8,249 nt of DNA from Gammaproteobacteria bacterium (GTDB taxonomy: Bacteria > Pseudomonadota > Gammaproteobacteria > Pseudomonadales > Azotimanducaceae). The position numbers and the translations under genes were made by a program. Each line of letters begins with the position of its first letter. Within the stretch, counting starts at the first letter, position 1. The notes beneath the pieces are model-generated. The model was not told the origin of the DNA, made no database searches, and saw only the letters and a program-made list of their open reading frames with translations. Shown in pieces: positions 1 to 6,459 of the stretch. Location of the stretch: positions 1 through 8,249 of the forward strand of contig JAPPHP010000114.1 in the NCBI GenBank assembly GCA_028821035.1, in the 5' to 3' direction.

Positions 1-320
1 TCGGGATGGTCAAGCAGTGGCAGGACATGCAGTACGGCGGGCGCCACTCGCACAGTACCTACCGCGACGCACTGCCCGATTTCGTGGCCCTGGCGGAGTC
101 CTTCGGCCACGTCGGCATGCGCGTGGAGAGCCTGGCCGAACTCGAAGCCGCGATCCCGAAGATGTTCAGCGCGCGCTACGCCGACCGCCTCGTGTTCCTC
201 GACGCGTGGATCGACCCGGACGAGCACGTCTACCCGATGGCCGTCAAGGGCGGCGCGATGCGCGACATGGTCCTCGAGCGCGCCGCCGAGACCGACGGCG
301 CCGCAGCCCCGGTCAAGTGA
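1..320 (+). CDS. ilvI: Acetolactate synthase large subunit, C-terminal end (partial)
   Basis: About 105 residues of the C-terminus are present; the 5' end lies outside the window and the frame enters at base 3. The enzyme is the ThDP-dependent catalytic subunit of acetohydroxyacid synthase. It condenses two pyruvates, or pyruvate with 2-oxobutyrate, in the first common step of branched-chain amino acid synthesis in the cytoplasm. What is visible is the family's tail: the GMVKQWQ segment, the HSHS stretch, LPDFVALAESFGHVG, and the closing DEHVYPM motif followed by a KGG segment. The tail resembles E. coli IlvI (AHAS III) more than I would expect of IlvB, and an IlvH-type small subunit follows; the symbol ilvB is also used in databases. 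The stop TGA (318-320) overlaps the GTG start of the next gene, so the two subunits are very likely translationally coupled. Confidence 0.95.
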   Translation, partial: GMVKQWQDMQYGGRHSHSTYRDALPDFVALAESFGHVGMRVESLAELEAAIPKMFSARYADRLVFLDAWIDPDEHVYPMAVKGGAMRDMVLERAAETDGAAAPVK

Positions 321-817
321 GCGCACGGCGCATCATCGCCGTCCTGCTCGAGAACGAGGCCGGAGCCCTGTCCCGCATCATCGGGCTCTTCGCCCAGCGC
401 AACTACAACATCGAGTCGCTGACGGTCGCGCCCACGGAGGACCCGACGCTGTCGCGCCTGACCCTGACGACGGCCGGCGACGAGCGCACGATCGAGCAGA
501 TCACCAAGCAGCTCAACAAGCTGATCGAGGTCGTCAAGGTCGTCGACCTGACCGACGGCGATCACCTCGAGCGCGAACTCATGATGGTGAAGGTGCGGGC
601 CGAGGGGCTGCGGCGCGCCGAGGTCAAGCGCACGGCGGACATCTTCCGGGGCCAGATCATCGACGTCGCCACCGATGCCTACACCGTCCAGTTGACCGGG
701 CCCAGCGACAAGCTCGACGCGTTCCTGCGCGCCATCGGCAGCCAGGCCGTGATCGAGGTCGCGCGTTCCGGCGTGGCCGGGATCGGACGCGGCGACAAGG
801 TCCTGAGTCTCGGATAG
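317..817 (+). CDS. ilvH: Acetolactate synthase small (regulatory) subunit
   Basis: This 166-residue protein is the regulatory subunit of acetohydroxyacid synthase; it stimulates the large subunit and confers valine feedback inhibition. An N-terminal ACT domain spans about residues 4-78 (LLENEAGALSRIIGLFAQR, then NIESLTVAPTEDPTLSRLT). A C-terminal ALS_ss domain spans about 84-158 (EVKR, then IFRGQIIDV and YTVQL). Length is close to E. coli IlvH (163). The GTG at 317 is chosen because it overlaps the upstream stop (GTGA) and starts exactly where family similarity begins; the open frame runs further upstream but that part is a shadow of ilvI. Asn13, Gly16 and Asn31 align with E. coli IlvH Asn11, Gly14 and Asn29, whose replacement gives valine resistance, so normal valine feedback is inferred. 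ilvC follows after 44 bases. Confidence 0.96.
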   Translation: MSARRIIAVLLENEAGALSRIIGLFAQRNYNIESLTVAPTEDPTLSRLTLTTAGDERTIEQITKQLNKLIEVVKVVDLTDGDHLERELMMVKVRAEGLRRAEVKRTADIFRGQIIDVATDAYTVQLTGPSDKLDAFLRAIGSQAVIEVARSGVAGIGRGDKVLSLG

Positions 818-821
818 GCAG

Positions 822-839
822 GGCGTTCGACGGGACGCC
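822..839 (+). other. Small hairpin between ilvH and ilvC
   Basis: The segment GGCGTTC (822-828) can pair with GGACGCC (833-839), including one G-U pair, around a GACG loop at 829-832. It sits in the 44-base gap between ilvH and ilvC, 10 bases before the ilvC ribosome binding site. There is no T-run, so it does not look like a strong terminator. A role in message processing or in setting relative expression is only a guess. Confidence 0.3.
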
Positions 840-848
840 GGAGCGAAC

Positions 849-855
849 GGAGGAG
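849..855 (+). promoter_or_regulatory. Strong ribosome binding site of ilvC
   Basis: GGAGGAG lies 6 bases before the ATG at 862. It is one of the two best Shine-Dalgarno sequences in the window and fits a highly translated biosynthetic enzyme. It also fixes the ilvC start. Confidence 0.8.
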
Positions 856-861
856 CAACCC

Positions 862-1881
862 ATGCAGGTCTACTACGACAAGGACGCCGACCTCTCGATC
901 GTGCAGAACATGCGCGTGACCGTCGTCGGCTACGGCTCCCAGGGGCATGCGCACGCGAACAACCTGCGCGACTCCGGGGTGGCGGACATCGCCATCGGCC
1001 TGCGCCCCGGGGGCGGGTCCTGGCCGAAGGCCGAGAACGCGGGATTTCGCGTGGCGTCGGTGGGGGAGGCCGTGGAAGGCGCCGATCTCGTCATGATCCT
1101 GACGCCGGACGAGCACCAGCAGCGAATCTATCGCGAGGAGATCCTGCCGAACATCAAGGAGGGCGCGGGGATCGCCTTCGCGCACGGGTTCAACATCCAC
1201 TTCGGCCTGATCGAGCCGCGCGAGGACCTGGACGTCGTCATGATCGCCCCGAAGGGGCCGGGACACACCGTCCGCTCCACTTACGTCGAGGGCGGCGGCG
1301 TCCCCTCGCTGGTGGCCATCGGACAGGACGCCAGCGGCCGCGCGCGGGACATCGCCCTCTCGTACGCGTCGGGCATCGGGGCCGGCCGGGCCGGGATCAT
1401 CGAGACGAACTTCCGCGAGGAGACCGAGACGGACCTGTTCGGCGAACAGGCCGTGCTCTGCGGTGGGGCCGCGGCCCTGGTGACGGCCGGGTACGAGACC
1501 CTGGTCGAGGCCGGTTACGCGCCGGAGATGGCGTACTTCGAGTGCCTGCACGAACTCAAGCTGATCGTCGACTTCTTCTACGAGGGCGGCGTCGGCAACA
1601 TGTGGTACACGGTCTCGAACACCGCCGAGTACGGGGGCCTGACGCGCGGCACGCGCATCGTCACCGAAGAGACAAAGCGCGAGATGAAGCGCATACTCGG
1701 GGAAATCCAGTCCGGCCGGTTCGCCCGTGAGTTCGTGAGCGAAAACCAGGCCGGGGCGCCCACCATCAAGGCGATGCGCCGCATCAGCCAGGGCCACGAG
1801 ATCGAGCAGGTAGGCGCCAGGTTGCGGGCGATGATGCCCTGGATCGAGGCGAACAAGCTGGTGGACCGCCAGAAGAACTGA
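862..1881 (+). CDS. ilvC: Ketol-acid reductoisomerase (class I)
   Basis: This 339-residue enzyme converts 2-acetolactate or 2-aceto-2-hydroxybutyrate to the dihydroxy acid. It uses Mg2+ and NAD(P)H and is the second step of valine, leucine and isoleucine synthesis. The length is that of the short class I enzymes. The N-terminal Rossmann domain shows GYGSQGHAHA (residues 23-32) and TPDEHQ (81-86). Catalytic and metal-site motifs include AHGF (107-110), APKGPGHTVR (129-138), the ETETDLFGEQAVLCGG block (187-202, metal ligands Asp191 and Glu195), FECLHELKLIVD (226-237, Glu227 and Glu231) and SNTAEYG (252-258). The start is supported by the strong ribosome binding site at 849-855. The loop after the second beta strand reads RPGGGSW (48-54). 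Many class I enzymes have Ser at one of these Gly positions, which may matter for the NADPH/NADH choice. pssA starts 10 bases downstream. Confidence 0.98.
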   Translation: MQVYYDKDADLSIVQNMRVTVVGYGSQGHAHANNLRDSGVADIAIGLRPGGGSWPKAENAGFRVASVGEAVEGADLVMILTPDEHQQRIYREEILPNIKEGAGIAFAHGFNIHFGLIEPREDLDVVMIAPKGPGHTVRSTYVEGGGVPSLVAIGQDASGRARDIALSYASGIGAGRAGIIETNFREETETDLFGEQAVLCGGAAALVTAGYETLVEAGYAPEMAYFECLHELKLIVDFFYEGGVGNMWYTVSNTAEYGGLTRGTRIVTEETKREMKRILGEIQSGRFAREFVSENQAGAPTIKAMRRISQGHEIEQVGARLRAMMPWIEANKLVDRQKN

Positions 1882-1891
1882 CCCGGTTTCC

Positions 1892-2719
1892 ATGTCCGAA
1901 CGGGAAGACGAACAGACACCGCGCAAGGCGGCCGGCCGGGCAGGGCGGCGGCGCCTGCGGTCGATGGAGGGGGTGTCGGGAAGCACGCCGCGCGACCGGT
2001 ATCGCCGGGGCATGGCGCTCCTGCCGAACCTCATCACCACCGGGGCGATGTTCTCCGGCTTCTTCGCGATCGTCGCTGGCATGAACGGACGCTTCGTGGC
2101 CGCCGGCCTTGCCGTGTACGTCGCCATGATCCTGGACGCGGCCGACGGCCGCGTGGCGCGCATGACCAGTTCCGAGAGCGCCTTCGGGGCCGAGTACGAC
2201 AGCCTGTCGGACATGGTGGCGTTCGGCGTCGCCCCGGCGCTGGTCGCCTTCTCCTGGGCGCTGTCGAGCCTGGGACAGGTCGGCTGGGTGGTCACCTTCG
2301 TCTACATGGCGTGCGCCGCGCTGCGCCTGGCCCGCTTCAACACCCAGGGCGGCGACCAGGCGAGCTTCACCGGGCTGCCGAGCCCGGCGGCGGCCGCGGT
2401 GCTCGCGAGTTCCGTCTGGCTCTGGAGCGAGGCCGCCGCGGGTCCCGCAAGCCTGGCGGCGGCGATCGGCACGGCGCTCGTGACGCTGGGTACGGGCGTA
2501 CTGATGGTGTCCAGCTTCAGCTACGCGTCGCTCAAGGCGATCAACCTGCGCGAGCGGGTGCCGTTCGTGACGCTCGTGGCGGTCGCGTTCGGCTTCGCCG
2601 TGGTGTTCGCCGACCCGCCCCGCGTATTGCTGGCCCTGTTCGGGCTCTACGCGCTCTCGGGACCGGCCCGATGGGCCTGGGACCGGTTCCGTAATCGGAA
2701 CGCAAACCCAATTCAATGA
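1892..2719 (+). CDS. pssA: CDP-diacylglycerol--serine O-phosphatidyltransferase
   Basis: This integral membrane enzyme, 275 residues, makes phosphatidylserine from CDP-diacylglycerol and L-serine, the committed step towards phosphatidylethanolamine. The CDP-alcohol phosphatidyltransferase signature is complete: Asp82, Asp85-Gly86, Ala89-Arg90, Gly99, Asp103 and Asp107, with canonical spacing. Subfamily landmarks are LLPNLIT (43-49), LRLARFN (144-150) and FTGLPSP (159-165). Roughly six to eight hydrophobic segments follow, and the C-terminus is short and basic. It belongs to the membrane-bound type II class, not the E. coli PLD-like PssA. The first ~40 residues are polar and very basic (RKAAGRAGRRRLR). 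The start at 1892 has no clear Shine-Dalgarno, and ATG 1964 (Met25) is a possible alternative. It lies 10 bases after ilvC and is probably co-transcribed with it; the ilvC-pssA order is familiar in Pseudomonas. Confidence 0.93.
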   Translation: MSEREDEQTPRKAAGRAGRRRLRSMEGVSGSTPRDRYRRGMALLPNLITTGAMFSGFFAIVAGMNGRFVAAGLAVYVAMILDAADGRVARMTSSESAFGAEYDSLSDMVAFGVAPALVAFSWALSSLGQVGWVVTFVYMACAALRLARFNTQGGDQASFTGLPSPAAAAVLASSVWLWSEAAAGPASLAAAIGTALVTLGTGVLMVSSFSYASLKAINLRERVPFVTLVAVAFGFAVVFADPPRVLLALFGLYALSGPARWAWDRFRNRNANPIQ

Positions 2720-2754
2720 GTTAGAGATCAGAGTTAAGGAAAACAGTCAAAAAT
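2720..2754 (+). promoter_or_regulatory. AT-rich leader before msrP, with a distant Shine-Dalgarno
   Basis: This short gap between pssA and msrP is strikingly AT-rich compared with everything around it, and the AT-richness already begins in the last codons of pssA (from about 2702). TAAGGA at 2735-2740 is the only Shine-Dalgarno-like element and lies 14 bases from the ATG at 2755, longer than usual. A change to AT-rich DNA at the border between functional blocks suggests a promoter or regulated leader for the msrPQ-symporter cluster. I cannot see convincing -35/-10 boxes. Confidence 0.4.
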
Positions 2755-3696
2755 ATGTGCAGCGCACCAATCCGTCCGAGCGAGATTACGCCGGAACACG
2801 TCTACCTGTCGCGACGCCGGTTCGTCGGCGGCGGCGCCGCGCTTGCCCTGGGCGCCGGGGCGGCGCACGCCCTCTCCGAGGACTGGCTGACGGCCCGGGG
2901 GTTCCGGCCGGGCATGCCCATCGAGGGCGAGGAGACCACCCCGGTCCAGTACGCGACCGCCTACAACAACTTCTACGAGTTCGGCACCGACAAGGACGAC
3001 CCCGCCCGCTACGCGCACGAGATGACGGTGGACCCCTGGACCGTGGAGGTGGCGGGAGAGGTCGGGAAGCCGGGCAAGCTCGGCATCGAGGACCTCCTGG
3101 CGAATGTCGACCTCGAGGAACGGGTGTACCGCCTGCGCTGCGTCGAGGCCTGGTCGATGGTGGTGCCCTGGATCGGGTTTCCGGTGAAGACGCTGCTCGA
3201 CCGCTTCGAGCCGACCGGCGCCGCGAAGTTCGTCGAGTTCGAGACGCTGCACCGGCCTGACGAGATGCGCGGCCAGCGGTCCTTCTTCTCCGGCATCGAC
3301 TGGCCCTACCGGGAGGCGCTGCGACTCGACGAGGCCTACCACCCCCTCGCGATCTTCGCCGTCGGCATGTACGGCAAGGTGCTGCCGAACCAGAACGGCG
3401 CGCCCCTGCGGCTGGTGGTCCCCTGGAAGTACGGCTTCAAGAGCATCAAGTCCATCGTGCGCATCCGACTCACGCGGCGGCGCCCGTCGACCACCTGGAA
3501 CGACCTGCAGCCGCGCGAGTACGGGTTCTACGCCAACGTCAACCCGACCGTGGACCATCCGCGCTGGAGCCAGGCGAGCGAACGCCGGCTTCCGAGCACG
3601 CTGTTCTCCCCGAACCGCATCGAGACAAGGATGTTCAACGGGTACGAGGAAGTGGCGCCGCTCTATGCGGACATGGACCTGCGCCGCAACTACTGA
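2755..3696 (+). CDS. msrP: Periplasmic methionine-sulfoxide reductase, catalytic subunit MsrP (YedY)
   Basis: This 313-residue molybdopterin enzyme reduces methionine sulfoxide in oxidised periplasmic proteins, taking electrons from MsrQ and the quinone pool. A Tat signal is visible at the N-terminus: SRRRFV (19-24), then a Gly/Ala-rich hydrophobic stretch ending near AHA (37-39). The sulfite-oxidase-type Mo domain shows NNFYEFGTDKDDPA (71-84), the RLRCVEAWSM block with the expected Mo ligand Cys129, and the GAPLRLVVPWKYGFKSIKSI block (215-234). Length is typical of the family. ATG 2755 is the only reasonable start before the twin-arginine motif, because no other ATG, GTG or TTG intervenes in frame. 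msrQ follows after 39 bases. The pairing with msrQ makes the assignment secure. Expression is often induced by oxidative or chlorine stress in other bacteria; no regulator is seen here. Confidence 0.97.
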   Translation: MCSAPIRPSEITPEHVYLSRRRFVGGGAALALGAGAAHALSEDWLTARGFRPGMPIEGEETTPVQYATAYNNFYEFGTDKDDPARYAHEMTVDPWTVEVAGEVGKPGKLGIEDLLANVDLEERVYRLRCVEAWSMVVPWIGFPVKTLLDRFEPTGAAKFVEFETLHRPDEMRGQRSFFSGIDWPYREALRLDEAYHPLAIFAVGMYGKVLPNQNGAPLRLVVPWKYGFKSIKSIVRIRLTRRRPSTTWNDLQPREYGFYANVNPTVDHPRWSQASERRLPSTLFSPNRIETRMFNGYEEVAPLYADMDLRRNY

Positions 3697-3735
3697 AGCG
3701 CGCCGCGCCGCCGGACGATTCGCGCAAGGCGCCCG

Positions 3736-4365
3736 GTGAACCCGTCGGCCGCGCGCTACCGCTGGACGCAGACGGCTCTCGTCGCGCTGCTCTGCATCCC
3801 GCTGGCGATCCTCGCGTACGACTTCGTACGGGAAATCCGTCAGCCTGGCGTCGCGTTCGGGCCGGACCCCGCCGAGACGATCGTGCGCTACCTGGGCGAG
3901 TGGGCGATCCGCATACTGTTGGCGACGCTCGCGGTGTCCCCGCTCGCGCGGCTCCTCCGGCGCCCCCGGCTGGTGCGCTTCCGGCGCACGTTCGGCCTCG
4001 CGGCGTTCTCCTACGCCGTCGCCCACTTCGCCGGCTACCTGGTCCTGCTGGCGGGTCTCGACGCGGCGACCTTCCTCGCGGACTTCGTCGAACGGCCGTA
4101 CATCACGGTCGGTCTCGCGGCTCTCGTCCTCCTGGTGCCCCTGGCCGTGACGTCGACGCGGGGCTGGCAGCGGCGCCTCGCGCGGAACTGGCGGCGGTTG
4201 CACCGTCTCGTCTACGCGATAGGCGTCCTCGCGTGCATTCACCTGCTCTGGCTGTCGAAGGGCGACTACATGGACGCGGCGCTCTACGGCGGGCTGCTCG
4301 CCCTGTTACTCGGCGAGCGGGGCGGTCGGTACACTATGTCGCGGCGGCGGCGGAGGGGCGCATGA
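3736..4365 (+). CDS. msrQ: MsrQ (YedZ), haem b membrane subunit of the MsrPQ system
   Basis: This 209-residue inner-membrane protein of the ferric-reductase-like transmembrane family passes electrons from the respiratory chain to MsrP. About six hydrophobic segments are visible. Three histidines match the spacing of the E. coli MsrQ haem ligands (His91, His151, His164): His97 in AVAHFAGYL, His156 in RRLHRLVYAIG and His169 in CIHLLWL. The start is GTG 3736, with no upstream in-frame ATG, GTG or TTG after the msrP stop and only a weak AAGG-like ribosome binding site, so its translation may depend on msrP. The C-terminus ends in a run of arginines (SRRRRRGA). That DNA also contains the ribosome binding site of the next gene, and the stop TGA overlaps the next ATG (ATGA, 4362-4365). 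Confidence 0.95.
   Translation: MNPSAARYRWTQTALVALLCIPLAILAYDFVREIRQPGVAFGPDPAETIVRYLGEWAIRILLATLAVSPLARLLRRPRLVRFRRTFGLAAFSYAVAHFAGYLVLLAGLDAATFLADFVERPYITVGLAALVLLVPLAVTSTRGWQRRLARNWRRLHRLVYAIGVLACIHLLWLSKGDYMDAALYGGLLALLLGERGGRYTMSRRRRRGA
4352..4358 (+). promoter_or_regulatory. Ribosome binding site for the DUF4212 gene inside msrQ
   Basis: GGAGGGG lies 3-9 bases before ATG 4362, within the last Arg-rich codons of msrQ. It decides the start of the small symporter-associated gene and explains part of the unusual arginine-run codons at the msrQ end. Confidence 0.7.
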
Positions 4366-4622
4366 AGGACGGCGGATACTGGCGGGCGAACCTGCGCCTG
4401 GTGGCGGGCTGTCTCGCCGTCTGGTTCGTCGTCTCCTTCGGATGCGGCATCCTCTTCGTCGACCTCCTCAACGAGATCCCCCTCGGCGGCTTCCGCCTCG
4501 GCTTCTGGTTCGCCCAGCAGGGCAGCATCTACGTCTTCCTGGTGCTGATCTTCTTCTACGCTTGGCGGATAGGACGGCTCGACCGGGAATACGGCGTCGA
4601 GGAAGAAGACGACCACGCCTGA
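4362..4622 (+). CDS. DUF4212 small membrane subunit associated with a sodium:solute symporter
   Basis: This 86-residue protein has two hydrophobic helices, about residues 12-34 and 52-68. Between them is the family's hallmark block, which includes LLNEIPLGGFRLGFWFAQQG (35-54), followed by SIYVF. It opens with YWRANLR and ends with the typical LDREYGVEEED acidic tail. The DUF4212 family (putative solute:sodium symporter small subunit) is almost always encoded directly before a large symporter of the VC_2705 type, exactly as here. Its biochemical role is not established; an accessory or stabilising subunit is inferred. The start ATG overlaps the msrQ stop by 4 bases and has a good ribosome binding site. 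Its own stop shares one base with the next ATG (TGATG), so the two symporter genes are tightly coupled. Confidence 0.93.
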   Translation: MKDGGYWRANLRLVAGCLAVWFVVSFGCGILFVDLLNEIPLGGFRLGFWFAQQGSIYVFLVLIFFYAWRIGRLDREYGVEEEDDHA

Positions 4623-6388
4623 TGGAACTCACTACGCTGACCTACGCGGTCGTCGGGGCCTCGTTCGCCCTCTACATCGGTATCGCGTTCTGGTCGAAGG
4701 CCCAGGGCACGGGCGACTTCTACGTCGCCGGCAAGCACGTCCACCCCGTCGCCAACGGCATGGCCACGGCCGCGGACTGGATGTCCGCCGCGTCGTTCAT
4801 CTCGATGGCGGGACTGATCGCCTTCCTCGGCTACGACGGCTCGGTCTACCTGATGGGCTGGACCGGCGGCTACGTGCTCCTGGCGCTGCTCCTCGCCCCG
4901 TACCTGCGCAAGTTCGGCAAGTACACGGTCCCGGAGTTCATCGGGGAGCGCTACTACTCCCAGACCGCCCGAGTGGTGGCGGTGATCTGCCTCATCGTGA
5001 TCTCGTTCACCTACGTCGCCGGGCAGATGCGGGGCGTCGGGATCGTCTTCTCCCGCTTCCTGAACGTCGACATCACGACGGGGCTCCTGGTCGGGATGGG
5101 GGTCGTCTTCTTCTACGCCGTGCTCGGCGGCATGAAGGGGATCACCTACACGCAGGTCGCGCAGTACTGCGTGCTGATCTTCGCCTACACCGTCCCGGCA
5201 GTGTTCGTCTCGCTCCAGGTCACGGGCGTCGCGATTCCGCAGATCGCCTTCGGCAGCACCGTCGCCGACGGCGGCGCCTGGCTGCTGACCACGCTCGACC
5301 GGATCGTCACGGACCTCGGTTTCCCCGCCTACACGGACGGCACCAAGAGCGGCATCGACGTGTTCTTCATCACGCTCGCCCTCATGATCGGCACCGCCGG
5401 CCTCCCGCACGTGGTGGTGCGGTTCTTCACCGTGCCGCGGGTGCGCGACGCGCGTATCTCCGCGGGCTATGCGCTCCTCTTCATCGCGATCCTCTACACA
5501 CCGGCCCCGGGCGTGGGCGCGATCGCGCGCCTCAACCTGACCACGACGATGCAGACCGGCCCCGTGGGCGCGCCCGACGGCAACTTGGTCTACGAAGAGC
5601 GCCCGCAGTGGTTCCGGACCTGGGAGGAAACGGGTCTCCTGTCCTTCACGGACCACAACGCGGACGGCCGCATCCAGTACTACAACGACGCCAACCCGGA
5701 GTTCGCGGAACGGGCGGCGGAGTTCGGGTGGGCAGGCAATGAACTCACCGTGGACCGCGACATCATCGTGCTCGCCAACCCGGAGATCGCGGGGCTGCCG
5801 AACTGGGTGGTCGCCCTCGTCGCGGCCGGGGGCATCGCCGCCGCGCTATCGACCGCCGCGGGCCTCCTGCTCGTGATCTCCGCCGCCATCTCGCACGACA
5901 TCACCAAGGGGGTGATCGCCCCGCGGATCTCCGAGAAGCGGGAACTGCTCATAGGGCGGATCAGCGCGGGCGTCGCGATCCTGATGGCCGGCTACCTCGG
6001 CTACGATCCGCCAGGGTTCGTGGCGCAGGTGGTCGCCTTCGCCTTCGGCATCGCCGCCGCGTCGCTCTTCCCCGCGATCCTGCTCGGCATCTTCAGCCGG
6101 CGGGTGAACCGCGAGGGCGCGGTCGCGGGCATGCTGGTGGGATTCATCTTTACCGTGAGTTACATCGTCTACTTCAAGTTCGGTGTGAGCCCCGCGTACG
6201 GCAACGATCCGGCGAACTGGCTGTTCGGGATTTCTCCGGAAGGGATCGGGGCACTCGGGGCGATGCTGAACCTAGGGGTGGCCGTGGCGGTGAGCGCGGT
6301 GACGGCGCGGCCGCCGGAGACGGTCAGGGAACTGGTCGACCACATCCGGACGCCCGGCGATCAAAGGCGAGCCCAGGACGACGCATAG
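4622..6388 (+). CDS. Sodium:solute symporter, large subunit (VC_2705 subfamily)
   Basis: This 588-residue inner-membrane transporter of the SSS family probably uses the Na+ gradient to import a small organic solute. Relatives are often labelled acetate or monocarboxylate permeases, but the substrate cannot be read from sequence. Family landmarks are FYVAGKHVHPVANGMATAAD (33-52), WMSAASFISMAG (53-64), GWTGGYVLL (79-87), TVPEFIGERY (102-111), LGGMKGITYTQVAQY (168-182) and ALSTAAGLLL (408-417), the last being the region expected to carry Na+-binding Ser/Thr. More than ten hydrophobic segments are present. A polar loop of about 90 residues (303-392) contains DHNADGRIQYYND (344-356), which resembles a calcium-binding EF-hand loop. 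ATG 4622 is chosen over the long upstream extension because it matches the family N-terminus and overlaps the DUF4212 stop. Being last in the msrPQ chain is the contextual oddity. Confidence 0.95.
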   Translation: MELTTLTYAVVGASFALYIGIAFWSKAQGTGDFYVAGKHVHPVANGMATAADWMSAASFISMAGLIAFLGYDGSVYLMGWTGGYVLLALLLAPYLRKFGKYTVPEFIGERYYSQTARVVAVICLIVISFTYVAGQMRGVGIVFSRFLNVDITTGLLVGMGVVFFYAVLGGMKGITYTQVAQYCVLIFAYTVPAVFVSLQVTGVAIPQIAFGSTVADGGAWLLTTLDRIVTDLGFPAYTDGTKSGIDVFFITLALMIGTAGLPHVVVRFFTVPRVRDARISAGYALLFIAILYTPAPGVGAIARLNLTTTMQTGPVGAPDGNLVYEERPQWFRTWEETGLLSFTDHNADGRIQYYNDANPEFAERAAEFGWAGNELTVDRDIIVLANPEIAGLPNWVVALVAAGGIAAALSTAAGLLLVISAAISHDITKGVIAPRISEKRELLIGRISAGVAILMAGYLGYDPPGFVAQVVAFAFGIAAASLFPAILLGIFSRRVNREGAVAGMLVGFIFTVSYIVYFKFGVSPAYGNDPANWLFGISPEGIGALGAMLNLGVAVAVSAVTARPPETVRELVDHIRTPGDQRRAQDDA

Positions 6389-6456
6389 GCGCGGGCGAGC
6401 GTCCTGCGCCGCGCGTCCGGGGATCGGGTCGGTCTGCGGGCGCCGGCGCCGACCCG
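6374..6456. terminator. Inverted repeats at the convergent 3' ends (possible weak terminator)
   Basis: Two dyads lie where the symporter gene meets the minus-strand remnant. CAGGACG (6374-6380) pairs with CGTCCTG (6400-6406), and CGGGTCGG (6425-6432) pairs exactly with CCGACCCG (6449-6456). The second overlaps GGCGCCGGCGCC (6439-6450), itself a perfect palindrome. Neither is followed by a T-run, so intrinsic termination is not proven. Bidirectional or Rho-assisted termination between converging genes is an inference from position. Confidence 0.35.
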
Positions 6457-6459
6457 CCG

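Noticed and set aside
818..861. A leader-peptide attenuator before ilvC
   Set aside because: The gap has no short open frame rich in Val, Leu or Ile codons and no terminator with a T-run.
679..2295. Long minus-strand open frame of 538 codons opposite ilvC and pssA
   Set aside because: It lies wholly antisense to well-identified genes, has low-complexity Arg/Asp/Val-rich translation and no recognisable domain; such frames are common opposite GC-rich coding DNA.
1784..2716. Minus-strand open frame of 310 codons opposite pssA
   Set aside because: Antisense shadow, with no motif and no ribosome binding site supporting it.
2734..4242. Minus-strand open frame of 502 codons opposite msrP and msrQ
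   Set aside because: Antisense to two genes with diagnostic motifs; the translation is a charged, repetitive shadow without domains.
4556..5656. Minus-strand open frame of 366 codons opposite the symporter
   Set aside because: Composition is dominated by Asp, Glu, Arg, His and Gly as expected from reading hydrophobic codons backwards; no family features.
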